Source: Ktedonobacteraceae bacterium
Lineage (GTDB): Bacteria > Chloroflexota > Ktedonobacteria > Ktedonobacterales > Ktedonobacteraceae
Assembly: GCA_019243675.1 (NCBI GenBank)
Contig: JAFATZ010000411.1
Span: forward strand, 1-33,350
Reading direction: 5' to 3'
Length of the DNA: 33,350 nucleotides
Position 1 is the first letter of the stretch; each line of letters starts with the position of its first letter. A program made the translations under genes and the position numbers. Below are positions 1 to 7,455 of the stretch, in pieces. Below the pieces are notes generated by a model. It made no database searches, was not told the origin of the DNA, and saw only the letters and a program-made list of their open reading frames with translations.

Positions 1-98
1 CTCTCGTCCTTCTTCCCACCATCCCTGGAAACGAGGTCACGCATGTCTCCCCAAGTCGCGTGCAAAACTTTGACGGACACCCCCTACAATCCAGAGAA
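1..98. other. Window edge, no confident gene
   Basis: Two incompatible gene ends can be read here. On the plus strand, frame 1 is open from base 1 to a TGA at 100-102, which would be the 3' end of a gene. On the minus strand an ATG at 44-42 preceded by GGGGAG runs off the left edge, which would be the 5' end of a gene divergent from metK. Neither fragment is long enough to recognise. Confidence 0.25.
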
Positions 99-127
99 TT
101 GACAAGTGAGTATCTCTGCGCTACAAT
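99..127 (+). promoter_or_regulatory. Sigma-70-type promoter of metK
   Basis: TTGACA at 99-104 and TACAAT at 122-127 are separated by exactly 17 bp. Transcription would start near 134, about 65 nt before the riboswitch aptamer, so the whole S-box is in the transcript. This is the closest match to the vegetative consensus in the metK upstream region. Confidence 0.8.
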
Positions 128-199
128 CTATGTAGCAATGGTACATATCCGTTCCAACTAGCAGATAGAGATACAACTGAATACTTGCAGAGACCTACA

Positions 200-302
200 C
201 TCATCAAGAGAGGTGGAGGGAAACGGCCCGACGAAGCCCGGCAACCCACTCGTAGTTGTACGAGCAGGGTGCCAATTCCGGCGGTATATGCCGCAAGATG
301 AG
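200..302 (+). promoter_or_regulatory. SAM-I (S-box) riboswitch aptamer
   Basis: The region carries the hallmark S-box core: AAGAGAGGTGGAGGGA followed by GGCCCGACGAAGCCCGGCAACC, then GGTGCCAATTCC. The P1 helix pairs CTCATC (200-205) with GATGAG (297-302). It lies between a consensus promoter and metK, the gene that makes the ligand, which is the classical feedback arrangement. The 3' strand of P1 shares bases with AGGGGTT (301-307), which can pair with AACCCCT (323-329) as an antiterminator. Ligand binding therefore favours the downstream terminator, so the switch should turn metK off when S-adenosylmethionine is abundant. Confidence 0.95.
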
Positions 303-321
303 GGGTTATGAGCACAACGCC

Positions 322-346
322 AAACCCCTACCCAAGGGGTTTTTTC
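322..346 (+). terminator. Riboswitch-controlled intrinsic terminator
   Basis: AAACCCC (322-328) pairs with GGGGTTT (336-342) across a 7-nt loop and runs into a T tract at 340-345. The 5' arm overlaps the bases that would pair with the P1-proximal antiterminator AGGGGTT (301-307), so the two structures exclude each other. It ends about 80 nt before the metK start. Confidence 0.9.
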
Positions 347-426
347 TACCCTCAAAAGTACTCCTACCTTCTTGCTTTGATGAGATAACGTTCATCTTAG
401 GTACATGCTGAAGAAGGAGTTTCTTT

Positions 427-1683
427 TTGAGCAATTTCATGAATAGTGCAAAGTCATTCTTCACGAGCGAGTCGGTGACCGAAGGTCATCCAGATAAGCT
501 CTGTGACCAGATTTCAGATGCCATTCTCGACGCGATTATCGCCCAAGACGCGGGGGCACGAGTGGCGTGCGAGACAGCGACTACCACCGGACTGGTGCTT
601 GTGGCAGGCGAGATCACCACTTCTGCCTGGGTTGATATGCCAGCTATTGTACGCAGCACCATTGAGCAAGTAGGCTATATCACCGCCGACTATGGCTTCG
701 ATTACCGTACCTGCGGTGTTGTTACCTCAATCGGCAAGCAATCGCCGGACATCGACATGGGTGTGAGCAGGTCTCTCGAGTTCAAGAATGGCACTCAGCC
801 TCTCAGCGAAGCTGAGCTTGAGCGTATTGGTGCAGGTGATCAGGGAATGATGATCGGTTTTGCCTGTAATGAGACGCCAGAGTATATGCCCATGCCTATT
901 AGTCTAGCGCACAAGCTCACGCGTCAGCTTTCCCAGGTGCGGCGAAAATCATGGGATGGCAAGGCTCCCATGCCGTACCTGCGCCCTGACGGCAAAACTC
1001 AGGTGACGGTGCAGTACGAATATGGGCAGCCCGTTCGCCTCGACGCGATCGTCGTTTCCACACAGCACGCCGCCTCTATCGGACAGGAACAAATCCGCGA
1101 GGATGTCATTGAGCATATCATCAAGCCATCTGTACCTGCGGAGTTGCTTGATCATGCCACGAAGATTTTTGTCAACCCCACTGGTCGTTTTGTGACAGGT
1201 GGACCGATGTGTGATGCTGGTTTGACTGGTCGCAAGATTATTGTTGACACCTATGGTGGCATGGCTCGACATGGCGGCGGGGCTTTTAGTGGCAAAGACC
1301 CGACCAAGGTGGATCGTTCCGCCGCTTATGCCGCACGATATATTGCTAAAAACATTGTTGCGGCGGGCCTAGCCGAGCGTCTGGAACTGCAGATCTCCTA
1401 CGCTATTGGCGTTGCACGCCCGCTTTCTCTTTTCATTGAGACATTTGGCACGGGTAAGGTTTCCGATGAGGAAATTATACGCTTAATCAATGCACATTTT
1501 GATTTACGACCTGCTGGCATTATTCAGTCACTGCGCCTGCGCCGTCCCATCTACCAGCCTACAGCGGCCTTCGGCCACTTCGGCAGAACGGATATTGATC
1601 TTCCCTGGGAGGCTCTAGACAAAGTGGCTGTACTGCGCGAGGAGGTCGGGGCCGAGGTGGCAAGTGGCACGATGCATGTTTGA
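427..1683 (+). CDS. metK: S-adenosylmethionine synthetase (methionine adenosyltransferase)
   Basis: The enzyme makes S-adenosylmethionine from ATP and L-methionine in the cytoplasm. At 418 aa it is slightly longer than the usual 380-400 aa. Family motifs are present: GHPDK at residues 20-24 (ATP/methionine site), [11 protein letters not shown] in the middle, [10 protein letters not shown] with [16 protein letters not shown], the glycine-rich [16 protein letters not shown], and a C-terminal DIDLPWE block. The start is taken as TTG because AAGGAG (414-419) is 7 nt upstream of it. An in-frame ATG at 439 would leave 19 nt to the same site and still keep every motif. Expression is controlled by the SAM-I riboswitch and terminator upstream. 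A 14-bp hairpin follows the stop codon. Confidence 0.97.
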   Translation: MSNFMNSAKSFFTSESVTEGHPDKLCDQISDAILDAIIAQDAGARVACETATTTGLVLVAGEITTSAWVDMPAIVRSTIEQVGYITADYGFDYRTCGVVTSIGKQSPDIDMGVSRSLEFKNGTQPLSEAELERIGAGDQGMMIGFACNETPEYMPMPISLAHKLTRQLSQVRRKSWDGKAPMPYLRPDGKTQVTVQYEYGQPVRLDAIVVSTQHAASIGQEQIREDVIEHIIKPSVPAELLDHATKIFVNPTGRFVTGGPMCDAGLTGRKIIVDTYGGMARHGGGAFSGKDPTKVDRSAAYAARYIAKNIVAAGLAERLELQISYAIGVARPLSLFIETFGTGKVSDEEIIRLINAHFDLRPAGIIQSLRLRRPIYQPTAAFGHFGRTDIDLPWEALDKVAVLREEVGAEVASGTMHV

Positions 1684-1713
1684 GTTTTCTCTGGCCTAAG
1701 CGAGCAACGATTG

Positions 1714-1753
1714 ACAGGAGTGATCCCGCAGTGGGATCACTCCTGTTTCTCTC
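1714..1753 (+). terminator. Terminator after metK
   Basis: ACAGGAGTGATCCC (1714-1727) and GGGATCACTCCTGT (1733-1746) form a perfect 14-bp stem with a 5-nt loop. The tail TTTCTCTCT is pyrimidine-rich but not a pure T tract. The hairpin separates metK from moaD, which seems to have its own promoter just downstream. Confidence 0.75.
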
Positions 1754-1755
1754 TG

Positions 1756-1767
1756 TGATATTATAAA
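1756..1767 (+). promoter_or_regulatory. Extended -10 promoter, probable leaderless start of moaD
   Basis: TG at 1756-1757 plus one base precedes TATTAT (1759-1764), with TATAAA overlapping it at 1762-1767. There is no good -35 hexamer. Initiation 7-8 nt after TATTAT would fall at or beside the moaD ATG (1772). No Shine-Dalgarno sequence precedes that ATG, which is consistent with leaderless translation. Confidence 0.5.
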
Positions 1768-1771
1768 TACT

Positions 1772-2065
1772 ATGAATATTCGCATTCGCTACTTTGCATC
1801 GCTGCGTGAGATTGTTGGGCAGAGTGAAGAGGTGTTACTGGTGCAAGAGGGAGGACGTGTCGCCGATGTGTGTGCATTGCTCCTCGAACGCTACCCACGC
1901 TTGCAGTCGGTGATGGATCGCTGCATCTACGCGGTGAATCGCAGGTATGTCACACCGGAGACGGTGCTGCATGATGGTGACGAACTGGTGTTTATTCCGC
2001 CTATGGGTGGTGGTGGACCTTTCAAGGCAAGATTTTCAGTAAAGGAAATTCTATGCAACCACTAG
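1772..2065 (+). CDS. moaD: Molybdopterin synthase small subunit (MoaD, ubiquitin-like) with a tail after Gly-Gly
   Basis: MoaD is the sulfur-carrier subunit of molybdopterin synthase. Its C-terminal Gly-Gly is adenylated and thiocarboxylated before it donates sulfur to MoaE's substrate. The beta-grasp pattern is clear: MNIRIRYFASLRE, the ERYP helix region, YAVNRRYV and a final DELVFIPPMGGGG. Up to GGGG the protein is 82 residues, the normal size. The reading frame then continues for 15 more residues (PFKARFSVKEILCNH) and ends inside moaE. A free terminal Gly-Gly is needed in known MoaD proteins, so either the tail is cleaved or this copy is impaired. The gene overlaps moaE by 13 nt. No moeB or ThiF-like activating enzyme is visible in this window. 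Confidence 0.88.
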   Translation: MNIRIRYFASLREIVGQSEEVLLVQEGGRVADVCALLLERYPRLQSVMDRCIYAVNRRYVTPETVLHDGDELVFIPPMGGGGPFKARFSVKEILCNH

Positions 2066-2466
2066 TTCAGCTTACACGTGAGCCGCTGGATCGGGATGCT
2101 CTCGTCGCCGCTGTGAGCCATCCCAGCGTGGGTGGCATCGTTGTTTTTGAGGGTGTAGTACGCGACAATGCCCGTGGAAAACAGGTACGCTATCTGGAAT
2201 ACGATGTCTACCAAGAAATGGCTGAACTGCAGATACGTAGCATTATCGCTGAGGCAAGGCAGCACTGGGGTGTTGAGCATGTTGCGGTCGCCCATCGCTT
2301 CGGACGCATGGAAGTTGGCGAAGCGAGCGTGATTATTGCTGTGTCAAGTCCACATCGTGCTGAGGCATTTGAGGCTTGTCGCTATATCATTGACACCTTA
2401 AAAACGACAGTGCCCATCTGGAAAAAAGAGGTGGCTATCGACGGTGAGGAGTGGGTGGAGGGGTAG
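2053..2466 (+). CDS. moaE: Molybdopterin synthase catalytic subunit (MoaE)
   Basis: MoaE converts cyclic pyranopterin monophosphate to molybdopterin with sulfur delivered by MoaD. The 137-aa length is normal. Recognisable stretches are GGIVVFEGVVRDNARGK, the YLEYDVYQEMA segment, VAVAHRFGRMEVGEASV, and the C-terminal LKTTVPIWKKE. Lys117 and Lys124, seven residues apart, match the catalytic Lys119 and Lys126 of the E. coli enzyme. AAGGAA sits about 6 nt before the ATG, inside the coding tail of moaD. The overlap with moaD implies coupled translation. Confidence 0.95.
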   Translation: MQPLVQLTREPLDRDALVAAVSHPSVGGIVVFEGVVRDNARGKQVRYLEYDVYQEMAELQIRSIIAEARQHWGVEHVAVAHRFGRMEVGEASVIIAVSSPHRAEAFEACRYIIDTLKTTVPIWKKEVAIDGEEWVEG

Positions 2467-2475
2467 ACAAATTTA

Positions 2476-2484
2476 TGCTATAGT
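2476..2484 (+). promoter_or_regulatory. Possible extended -10 promoter
   Basis: TGCTATAGT (2476-2484) is an extended -10 element without a clear -35. It lies just after moaE and about 45 nt before the next start codon, so the nucleotidyltransferase-HEPN gene could be transcribed separately from moaDE. Confidence 0.35.
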
Positions 2485-2530
2485 TATCAATAATGAATGG
2501 TCTGTTCTGAGTTGCTCGTGGAGGACGTTG

Positions 2531-3364
2531 ATGAACCAACTCGAAAGACAAGCTCGCCTCAACCAACTCTTCACCCAGAGTCCCGTCAACGCTGCTTATC
2601 TGGCTGGTACGCTCTTAAATCGTGCCTCGTTTGGTCAACTCACCGATGTGGATGTAGCTATCCTGCTGATGGAACAGGTAAAATCTGATCAGTTTCTGCA
2701 GTACCAGTTGTACTTCTTCAGTGAGTTGGCAAAGCGCCTGGAGACCGATAGCATTGATGTATTCATCTTAAATCAAGCATCTTTGCTGCATAAGCTGCAA
2801 GTCATCAAATACGGGCAAGTTCTCTTCAGCCGCGACGAAAAACAGCGCGTCTCCTTTGAGACAAAAGCGGTGATGGACTACCTCGACTTCAAGCACTTTG
2901 ATGATATTCAGAATCAGGCTCTCAGTCGCGGCCTTGGGCACATGCTCTCGGTTGACAAAGAATTGGTACAACGACATGTTAAGCAGTTGCGTGCGGCAGT
3001 AGCTATTCTGCGTGATGTGGGACAGACAGGGCGCGAGGAGTTTTTAGAAGACTACCGTATTTATGGCTTAGCTGAGCGCTATCTACAAATAGCCATTGAG
3101 GCATGCCTGCACTTATGCAGTATTGTGGTAGCCTCGCTAGGGCTGCGCCGTCCCGATAGCTATCATGAGCTTTTGAGCGTTGTGGCAGCGCAAGAACTTA
3201 TTCCACGTCCGTTGGCTTACCGCTTAGAGCTTTTGACAAATCTACGTGACTCTCTGGTACACGACCCAAGCGTGCTCAGCCATGAGATGGTGTATGAACA
3301 TGTGCAGCAGCGCCTCGACGATTTAGAGGCGTTCGCAGATGTTATAGAGGAAAAACAAATGTAG
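2531..3364 (+). CDS. Fused nucleotidyltransferase (MNT)-HEPN protein, MntA/HepT-like
   Basis: This 277-aa protein appears to join the two halves of a type VII HepT/MntA toxin-antitoxin pair. The N-terminal part resembles a minimal nucleotidyltransferase: a Gly-Thr pair at 26-27 in place of the usual Gly-Ser, then T-D39-V-D41 in place of SDxD, followed by a hydrophobic strand. The C-terminal part is helical, like HepT (DUF86), with LAERYLQIAIEA, a YHELL segment, and the HEPN RNase signature R239-x4-H244 in NLRDSLVH. The Tyr two residues after that His, which MntA AMPylates in the Shewanella HepT, is Pro here. GGAGG at 2520-2524, 6 nt from the ATG, fixes the start. The gene follows moaE and converges on the TPR gene. 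Its stop TAG lies inside the palindrome at 3361-3414. Confidence 0.7.
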   Translation: MNQLERQARLNQLFTQSPVNAAYLAGTLLNRASFGQLTDVDVAILLMEQVKSDQFLQYQLYFFSELAKRLETDSIDVFILNQASLLHKLQVIKYGQVLFSRDEKQRVSFETKAVMDYLDFKHFDDIQNQALSRGLGHMLSVDKELVQRHVKQLRAAVAILRDVGQTGREEFLEDYRIYGLAERYLQIAIEACLHLCSIVVASLGLRRPDSYHELLSVVAAQELIPRPLAYRLELLTNLRDSLVHDPSVLSHEMVYEHVQQRLDDLEAFADVIEEKQM

Positions 3365-3414
3365 GGGCCCAATTTATTGTGCCCAACCCAGGGCACAATA
3401 AATTGGGCCCCTAC
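3361..3414. repeat. Perfect 24-bp palindrome, dispersed GTAGGGGCCC element
   Basis: Arms at 3361-3384 and 3391-3414 are exact reverse complements, each beginning GTAGGGGCCCAATT, with a 6-nt loop (AACCCA). The outer GTAG of each arm provides the TAG stop codon of the gene entering from that side: 3362-3364 for the MNT-HEPN gene and 3413-3411 for the TPR gene. Close relatives lie at 5816-5882 and, as a single arm, at 14421-14445. No T tract follows on either side, so it is not a standard terminator, though a 24-bp stem could stop transcription or protect mRNA 3' ends. Confidence 0.9.
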
Positions 3415-4832
3415 GATGATTCGGATCGTAGTGCCTCTGCTTGGCTGAGAGCAGCGCTAGCCTGCTGCGGGCGGTTAGTCTCAAGGTAGATTTGGGCCAG
3501 TGTTTCATAGGCAAGGATCAGTGAAGGGTCCATTGCCACGGCTTGCTGTGCCACTTCTAGTGCCTCGTCGTAGCGCTTGACTTCGCGTAGGGTGTCGGCA
3601 AGGTCGTTGTAGTAGTCGGCATTGAGGGGATCGCTATCGATAGCATCCTGGTAGTTCTCGATAGCTTCATCGTGCCGACCGAGGCCGTCGTAGGCAGTGG
3701 CGAGCTGATAATAGCCCTCAGCATCGTCCTCGAACTTTTCTAGAAGCGTTTGTGCGGTTGCGATGGCCTGCTCGTGCTCTGCCAAAGCATTCTGAGCGTC
3801 GGCCAGACCAGCATAGGCAGCAGCGAGATCGTCATCGTCCAGCGTCTCAGCTTCTTGTACCAGTTTTTGGTAGAGAACGCGAGCATCGTTGTAACGCTCG
3901 ACTTCCATGTATGCCTCGGCAAGGCTGAAGCGAGCCGTTATGCGCTGTGGGTCGAGTTGAATAGCGTGTGCATATGCATCAATGGCCTCGCTACTATTGC
4001 CTTGTAAGCCGCGCCAGGTTGCTAGATGTTCCCACGCCTCGGCATCATCAGGGTCAAGAACCACGATACGTGCATAGGTCTCAGCAGCCTGATCGTTGTC
4101 TTCCATGTGTTCATAGATTGAAGCAAGCATATCATAACTAGTGCGGCTATCGGGATCGAGCGAAAGCATCTGATTAGCGGCAGAGAGAGCGTCATCATAA
4201 CGGCGCATGTCCAGATAGATGCTCGCTAGTTCAGCATAGTGCGAAGCATCAGCAGGATTAGCATCTATGCGCCTCTCTTGCTCCATGAGGCGGCGGTACT
4301 GATCGTTGACCCGCTCGCGCACATCGGTGAGGTTATCAGCAGCGATGCGCATGTCTGGGTTGAGGAGAAGCGCCTGTCGATACGCTTGAATAGCGTCCTG
4401 ATAAAGATTCAGCATGCGATAAGCATCGCCGACATTCACATACAGTTCGTCGTTTTCGCCATCTAGTTCCAACGCTTGTTGAAACGTTTCCAAGGAATCC
4501 TCATACATACCTAGCTCGCTATAGAGGTTGCCAAGGTTGATATAAGCGTCAATGAGCTGAGGATCGAGATCGATGGCACGGCGATAGCCAGCGACAGCCA
4601 CTTCCGAATCGCCCAGGTAATGTTGAGCTAATGCCAGATTGTAGCGGGCGCGAGCATCATCTGGACTGACTAGAACAGCTTGTTCAAAAGCCGCCGTAGC
4701 TGCCTCGTAGTCTCCATCTTGAGCAGCAGCATTCCCCTTGTCTGTCCATTCTTGCTCGCTACGGTTTATAAAATGGATAGGGAAACTGTTCTTGCTGCTG
4801 TTATCTTTCTCTTGATTATGTGTCTCATCCAT
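3411..4832 (-). CDS. Tetratricopeptide-repeat (TPR) protein
   Basis: The protein of about 473 aa is almost entirely TPR units, about twelve in a row. They repeat with a 34-residue period and the usual small and aromatic positions, e.g. ARYNLALAQHYLGDSEVAVAGYRRAIDLDP, then AYINLGNLYSELG and so on to the C-terminus. A short charged N-terminus precedes them. There is no signal peptide or membrane segment, so it is probably a cytoplasmic scaffold for protein contacts; no partner can be named. ATG 4832 is chosen, but a GTG at 4856 adds eight residues and neither has a strong ribosome site. The stop codon falls inside the palindrome shared with the converging gene. Confidence 0.9.
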   Translation of the reverse strand: MDETHNQEKDNSSKNSFPIHFINRSEQEWTDKGNAAAQDGDYEAATAAFEQAVLVSPDDARARYNLALAQHYLGDSEVAVAGYRRAIDLDPQLIDAYINLGNLYSELGMYEDSLETFQQALELDGENDELYVNVGDAYRMLNLYQDAIQAYRQALLLNPDMRIAADNLTDVRERVNDQYRRLMEQERRIDANPADASHYAELASIYLDMRRYDDALSAANQMLSLDPDSRTSYDMLASIYEHMEDNDQAAETYARIVVLDPDDAEAWEHLATWRGLQGNSSEAIDAYAHAIQLDPQRITARFSLAEAYMEVERYNDARVLYQKLVQEAETLDDDDLAAAYAGLADAQNALAEHEQAIATAQTLLEKFEDDAEGYYQLATAYDGLGRHDEAIENYQDAIDSDPLNADYYNDLADTLREVKRYDEALEVAQQAVAMDPSLILAYETLAQIYLETNRPQQASAALSQAEALRSESS

Positions 4833-4947
4833 ATGCCGATCTCTATTTCCTTCCACATCATGAGTCTCTATACTTATCCAGGGGTATCCTTCTCAGAAAA
4901 AGAGGTTGCTCCCGTGTAGTATAACATGGCGGCACAAGTATTGCACC

Positions 4948-5685
4948 CTATTTCACACGTAAGGTGAGATGGAAATCGTAGCGAGAGCCTGGATAGAATG
5001 CCTCAGTATAGGCGATAGGCGTACCGGTCTCATCAAAAGCAGTACAGGTAAGCCGCATTCCAGCATCATTTGAGACAAGGCGCAGCAGGTCGGCTTCGCG
5101 ACTCGACGCACTGTCGGCTTTGAATTCCTGCTCAACCAGACGTGGATGAAACCCTTCTTTTGCCATCAAGTTGTAGAGAGAGCCTTCGGCTGTTTCCTTA
5201 GCTCGTTGGTACACGCCTGCCGCTCGTGGGTAAGGCAGATAGTCGATTTCGTGTGCGATAGGAGTGCCATCGGCATTGCGAATGCGCTCCAGGCGAACAA
5301 GCTGTTCTTCATCGCTCAGGCACAGGCGTTCACGTATTTCTTGCGAACCTCGCACAAGCTCGTTAGCGAGCAACAGTCCCCCAGGACGTTTGCCACGCTT
5401 TCGTAGTTCCTCTGAAAGACTGGTAAATTCACTCACATTCTGCTGTACCCGTGGCTCACATACGAATGTGCCGCGACCATGTTGACGGTACAGCAGTCCC
5501 TCGTGTACTAACTCGGTAAGGGCTTGCCGCACGGTTGCACGACTGACATGGTACTGTGCAACAAGCTCTGGCTCTGAAGGGATAGCACTATGAGGCGCGA
5601 GATGACCAGCCTGTATCTGCTGTTTCAGTACTTCCTTCAGTTGATAGTACAACGGAAGTGGATTAGAGCGCTCTAACGTTGGCAT
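4948..5685 (-). CDS. GntR-family regulator, HutC subfamily (UTRA domain)
   Basis: This is a 245-aa one-component transcription regulator. Residues 8-75 form the GntR winged helix, with LYYQLKEVLKQQI, IPSEPELVAQYHVSRATVRQAL and GLLYRQHGRGTFV. Residues 95-240 fit the UTRA ligand-binding fold, with VRLERIRNADGTPIAHEIDYLPY and the late GTPIAYTEAFYPGSRY strand. HutC-type members bind small metabolites such as sugar phosphates, histidine-pathway intermediates or fatty acids; the ligand here is unknown. AAGGGA is 9 nt before the ATG. No catabolic gene sits next to it, so its regulon cannot be read from context. A palindromic element lies about 130 bp upstream. Confidence 0.93.
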   Translation of the reverse strand: MPTLERSNPLPLYYQLKEVLKQQIQAGHLAPHSAIPSEPELVAQYHVSRATVRQALTELVHEGLLYRQHGRGTFVCEPRVQQNVSEFTSLSEELRKRGKRPGGLLLANELVRGSQEIRERLCLSDEEQLVRLERIRNADGTPIAHEIDYLPYPRAAGVYQRAKETAEGSLYNLMAKEGFHPRLVEQEFKADSASSREADLLRLVSNDAGMRLTCTAFDETGTPIAYTEAFYPGSRYDFHLTLRVK

Positions 5686-5815
5686 ATACGGTTTCCCTTA
5701 TGTCCAGACAACGCATATAAAACAATAAAAACGAAAAAGGATCTGGGCATGGCAACAATATATCACAAAAGAGCAGACATGTCTAGTACATTAGATTTCG
5801 TCACTTCGTGGCAGC

Positions 5816-5882
5816 GGTAGGGGCCCAATTCATTGTGCCCTGCGTTGTGGCCAACAGGGGCACAATGAATTGGCCCCCTACC
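5816..5882. repeat. Second GTAGGGGCCC palindrome
   Basis: Arms at 5816-5840 and 5858-5882 are 25 bp each and pair with one mismatch, separated by a 17-nt loop that itself contains a small inverted repeat (GTTG and CAAC). The sequence is nearly that of the element at 3361-3414, with a C for T change in CAATTCATTG matched by a compensating change in the other arm. It lies between the GntR gene start and the thioredoxin stop. Confidence 0.9.
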
Positions 5883-5899
5883 GATGGGGGATGTATGTC

Positions 5900-6247
5900 T
5901 TAAGCAACGGGGTGGGCGGCCAACACCTTTTCAATCTCGCTCTGCAGCCTCGTCGGATGAGGCCCAACCAGACGAGCGATAGCCTGACCACCTTTAAAGA
6001 TCATCAATGTGGGAATGGCTTGAACGCCATAACGGCTCGGTGTTGCGTTATGCTTATCGATATCCATCTTGGCAAACTTCAATTTGCCCTTGTACTGCTC
6101 GCTCAGTCGCTCATAGATAGGAGCGATAGCACGGCAGGGGCCACACCATCCCGCCCAGAAATCGACGATAACGGGTGTATCTGATTTGAGTACTTTCTGT
6201 TCGAAATCCTGATCACCGATGTGAAACAGGTTAGTATGTTCCTGCAT
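5900..6247 (-). CDS. trxA: Thioredoxin
   Basis: A 115-aa thioredoxin, the cytoplasmic protein disulfide reductase fed by thioredoxin reductase. The active site is W34-C35-G36-P37-C38 inside [18 protein letters not shown], with buried Asp29 and the cis-proline loop [11 protein letters not shown] near residue 80. The C-terminal [15 protein letters not shown] helix is typical. ATG 6247 is preferred because GAAGAG lies about 5 nt upstream and homologues begin near here. An upstream in-frame start at 6283 would add twelve charged residues. Confidence 0.95.
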   Translation of the reverse strand: MQEHTNLFHIGDQDFEQKVLKSDTPVIVDFWAGWCGPCRAIAPIYERLSEQYKGKLKFAKMDIDKHNATPSRYGVQAIPTLMIFKGGQAIARLVGPHPTRLQSEIEKVLAAHPVA

Positions 6248-6382
6248 AATTCTCTTCTCTCTCTTTTCCACGCTGTAAGACATCTTGCAGCGATGCTCTT
6301 ACTGGTTCTGCTTTAAAGAGTAACTATTCGGACTAGCTACCCTACACATTACCAGAAAACAATAGCCGACAACTTTCTATTC

Positions 6383-7117
6383 CTATCTACGGCGGCCACC
6401 ACCTTGTAGAATGCTAAGCAACTCCAGAATATAAAGGAACAGGTTGAGCAGCGTGATGAACAGAGAAACGGCCAGGCCAATAGCATTGGGTAGCGTGTCG
6501 GCCATATACTTAGCACGTTGCACGTAAAAGAGGACGTAGCCGGAGAAGATGGCCACACCCACAACTGCAATGATAAGTTGGAACAGGGTTGCTTGGAAGA
6601 AGATGTTGATAATACTTGCCACCAGTAAGAGAATCAGGCCAAAGAACAGGTAATCACCTAGGCGCGAAAAGTCTCGCTTGGTGGTCCAGGCGTATGCCGC
6701 TAGCCCAAAGGCAGTGGCAGCAGTGATGACAAATGCTTCACCGAGAATAGCTCCCCTAGTGGGATCGCCAAGGTAATACCCAATGAGTGGAGCCAGGGAC
6801 ATGCCCTCAAGAAAGGTAAACAGGTAGAGCAAGACCAGATTGATGCCAGGGCGCTGTATTAAAAAGTTCAGCGCGATCAGCACAACCAGACCTGCAAGAG
6901 CAATGAGCAAGGAGACACCAGGGCTAAGATGAATCTGAATGCCTACAAAAGTACCAATGCTGGCAAACAGAAATGAGAAGGCCAGCAAGCCCATAACTTT
7001 GCCAATGAGGCTGCTACGCACATCCGCCGCTTGAAACTCGTAGGGTAAGGTCTGATACTGATAACGCGAGCCAAAGGCACCACCACCGAAAGGGCTATTC
7101 CTTCTTGGATTGTACAT
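6383..7117 (-). CDS. Bax inhibitor-1/YccA family membrane protein
   Basis: A 244-aa integral membrane protein with about seven hydrophobic helices after a short Gly/Asn-rich cytoplasmic N-terminus. The order of segments, the family motif-like stretch LFTFLEGMSLAPLIGYY, and AFVITAATAFGLAAYAWTTKRDFS followed by a short LGDYLFFGLILLL helix identify the BI-1 (UPF0005) family. Characterised members are pH-sensitive calcium leak channels or modulators of membrane proteases; which applies here is unknown. ATG 7117 is chosen because GAGG sits 6 nt upstream. The alternative TTG at 7129 adds four residues. The C-terminus ends in GGGRRR. Confidence 0.93.
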   Translation of the reverse strand: MYNPRRNSPFGGGAFGSRYQYQTLPYEFQAADVRSSLIGKVMGLLAFSFLFASIGTFVGIQIHLSPGVSLLIALAGLVVLIALNFLIQRPGINLVLLYLFTFLEGMSLAPLIGYYLGDPTRGAILGEAFVITAATAFGLAAYAWTTKRDFSRLGDYLFFGLILLLVASIINIFFQATLFQLIIAVVGVAIFSGYVLFYVQRAKYMADTLPNAIGLAVSLFITLLNLFLYILELLSILQGGGRRR

Positions 7118-7196
7118 GATGAACCTCAATGAGAGAAATTTCTAACAACACATGCATTCGTACATATATTACGATGAATGGGTAGGACAGGTTAGA

Positions 7197-7418
7197 TCAA
7201 AATAGGTTTTTTTCAGGGCCTTGCACCGTAGGAGATTCGTCTGTTGGCTCGGCGGCTGTTTGCGTCACCTTGAACGTGTCACTAGTAATATTCGTGATCT
7301 CGCAGCGCGGATGATTGTTATCAGCATGCCAATAGAACAAGCTTCCAGCGGGTCTGTACATCAGACCGCCACAACGTGGGCAGGAAACAGGTTTTGCTTG
7401 ATCCTTGCTAGTTGTCAT
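7197..7418 (-). CDS. Small zinc-ribbon protein
   Basis: A 73-aa protein of unknown function. It has one clear C-x2-C knuckle (CPRCGG, residues 13-18), a Tyr/His-rich patch (FYWHADNNHPRC) that could supply further ligands, and a disordered acidic tail. It lies 37 nt downstream of the next gene on the same strand, which also ends in a zinc-ribbon-like module, so the two may be co-transcribed. Confidence 0.6.
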   Translation of the reverse strand: MTTSKDQAKPVSCPRCGGLMYRPAGSLFYWHADNNHPRCEITNITSDTFKVTQTAAEPTDESPTVQGPEKNLF

Positions 7419-7455
7419 AGCAGCTCGCCCCTTCTGAACAAGTGCAGTATACTAT

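Noticed and set aside
70-90. TTGACG followed by TACAAT as an additional metK promoter
   Set aside because: The spacer is only 9 bp; the promoter at 99-127 has the correct 17 bp.
5778-5793. ACATGTCTAGTACAT as a GntR/HutC operator
   Set aside because: It resembles the GT-N-TA-N-AC pattern but has an extra base that breaks the symmetry, and there is no second copy.
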